This document shows, piece by piece, positions 6,438-6,775 of a stretch of 6,775 nt of DNA (within the stretch, counting starts at the first letter, position 1; each line of letters starts with the position of its first letter). Source of the stretch: an uncultured Bacillota bacterium (GTDB lineage Bacteria; Bacillota_I; Bacilli_A; RF39; UBA660); assembly GCA_947383065.1 (NCBI GenBank), contig CANDCB010000051.1, positions 1 to 6,775 on the forward strand, written 5' to 3'. A model generated the notes under the pieces. It ran no database searches. It had not been told where the DNA came from and worked only from the letters and a program-made list of their open reading frames with translations. The translations under genes were made by a program, and so were the position numbers.

Positions 6438-6506
6438 AGATAAATATTTTAAGCAGTTATAAAAGATATTTTTTCTAATTTAAGTAATACTTTAAAAGAT
6501 TTATCT
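6438..6506 (+). repeat. Long inverted repeat directly after the last stop codon
   Basis: AGATAAATATTTTAA (6438-6452) and TTAAAAGATTTATCT (6492-6506) are reverse complements at 14 of 15 positions, around a 39-nt spacer. The left arm begins at the base after the TAG stop. There is no T tract after the right arm, so it does not look like a terminator on its own. It could be a 3'-end stabilising stem, or chance pairing in A/T-rich DNA. Confidence 0.4.
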
Positions 6507-6601
6507 ATAACATATATCGAGATAGTTCTAATTTTATAAGGATAGAATAATCAAAAATAATTTTTTAATGTAAAGTAAAATATGTTAAAAAGCAAATAAA
6601 C

Positions 6602-6628
6602 AATCATAAAGCTAATACCTTTGTGATT
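6602..6628 (+). repeat. Stem-loop upstream of the terminator
   Basis: AATCATAAAG (6602-6611) pairs with CTTTGTGATT (6619-6628) over 10 positions with one T-G wobble and a 7-nt loop (CTAATAC). It is followed by ACTTGG and not by T residues, so it is not an intrinsic terminator. It lies 11 nt before the terminator stem. Confidence 0.5.
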
Positions 6629-6639
6629 ACTTGGTGTCT

Positions 6640-6677
6640 AAAAATGTCGAATATTTTGTTTTATTTGACATTTTTTT
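6640..6677 (+). terminator. Probable intrinsic terminator of the phasin-UbiB operon
   Basis: AAAAATGTCGAATA (6640-6653) pairs with TATTTGACATTTTT (6662-6675) over 14 positions, with one G-T wobble and the 8-nt loop TTTTGTTT, and two more T follow. The seven-T run is partly inside the stem. The A-tract on the left means the same structure could stop transcription on the minus strand. It lies 203 nt after the last stop, which is far for a dedicated terminator, but no better candidate precedes it. Confidence 0.7.
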
Positions 6678-6695
6678 AATATTTTCATCTATAAA
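6665..6695 (+). promoter_or_regulatory. Candidate promoter overlapping the terminator's right arm
   Basis: TTGACA (6665-6670) is a perfect -35 hexamer. TATAAA (6690-6695) follows after 19 nt, two more than optimal. It would drive something beyond the window. Since the -35 falls in the conserved arm of a hairpin, the match may be coincidental. Confidence 0.3.
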
Positions 6696-6745
6696 AGTAT
6701 AGGATTTTTGTGAAAATTAAGCTTTATTTTCTAAATAATGTATAT

Positions 6746-6751
6746 TATAAT
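6746..6751 (+). promoter_or_regulatory. Candidate -10 box near the window end
   Basis: A perfect TATAAT is present, but the hexamer at 17-nt spacing (TTTATT, 6723-6728) matches the -35 consensus at only 3 of 6 positions and there is no TGN extension. In DNA this AT-rich such boxes are common, so support is weak. Confidence 0.22.
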
Positions 6752-6775
6752 TAAAAAAACCACCAACCACCCAAC

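Larger units (their letters stand above)
6438..6775. other. Non-coding 3' region, no gene seen
   Basis: This stretch of 338 bases has no plausible coding frame on either strand. The longest starts give peptides of about 11-16 residues without a ribosome-binding site (for example ATG 6646 on +, inside the terminator hairpin). It holds the inverted repeat, stem-loop, terminator and weak promoter elements listed separately. The final 16 bases (6760-6775) are C/A only and differ sharply in composition. No tRNA, rRNA or CRISPR pattern is visible. Confidence 0.7.

Noticed and set aside
6610..6705. Minus-strand mini-ORFs of 14-16 codons in the 3' region
   Set aside because: They are very short, lack a ribosome-binding site and lie across the terminator hairpin; no recognisable peptide.
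6438..6775. CRISPR array, tRNA or insertion-sequence end in the 3' region
   Set aside because: No direct repeats with regular spacing, no cloverleaf, no transposase fragment and no target-site duplication could be seen.

Overview
The window is very AT-rich (roughly three quarters A+T by eye). All genes lie on the + strand, start at ATG behind strong AGGAG-type ribosome-binding sites, and encode Lys/Asn/Ile/Asp-rich proteins. With a Tad-type secretion cassette and a phasin-AarF/UbiB pair, this points to a low-GC Bacillota, possibly an uncultured gut Bacilli or Clostridia lineage. The taxonomic guess is inference. The three tryptophans in the complete genes are all TGG and the reading frames contain no TGA, so the standard bacterial code (table 11) fits and a Mollicutes code-4 assignment does not.

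Region 1 (1-3272) is the 3' part of a Tad/Flp operon. It holds the C-terminal end of a probable TadZ/CpaE-like MinD-family ATPase, then the motor ATPase TadA/CpaF and the inner-membrane platform proteins TadB and TadC. The genes are packed tightly: tadZ-like/tadA and tadB/tadC overlap by the same 8-nt arrangement (ATGANTAA), and tadA/tadB are 11 nt apart. Together they would form the cytoplasmic motor and membrane base of a Tad pilus or secretion apparatus. No pilin, TadE/F or prepilin peptidase gene follows tadC; any such genes lie upstream or elsewhere. An A/T-only hairpin and an abutting intrinsic terminator (3292-3355) close the operon.

Region 2 (about 3366-6437) is a second transcription unit behind an extended -10 promoter. 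It encodes a small phasin-like coiled-coil protein, an AarF/ABC1/UbiB atypical kinase with two C-terminal membrane helices, and a membrane-anchored extracytoplasmic protein that I do not recognise. The phasin-like and UbiB genes overlap by 41 nt out of frame. The UbiB and unknown genes are 25 nt apart with no terminator between them. The set suggests a function at the membrane (lipid or isoprenoid handling), but the job of the third gene is open.

Region 3 (6438-6775) is non-coding. It holds an inverted repeat just after the last stop codon, a second hairpin, a long terminator-like hairpin and candidate promoter elements. It ends in an abrupt C-rich run that is unlike the rest of the window.
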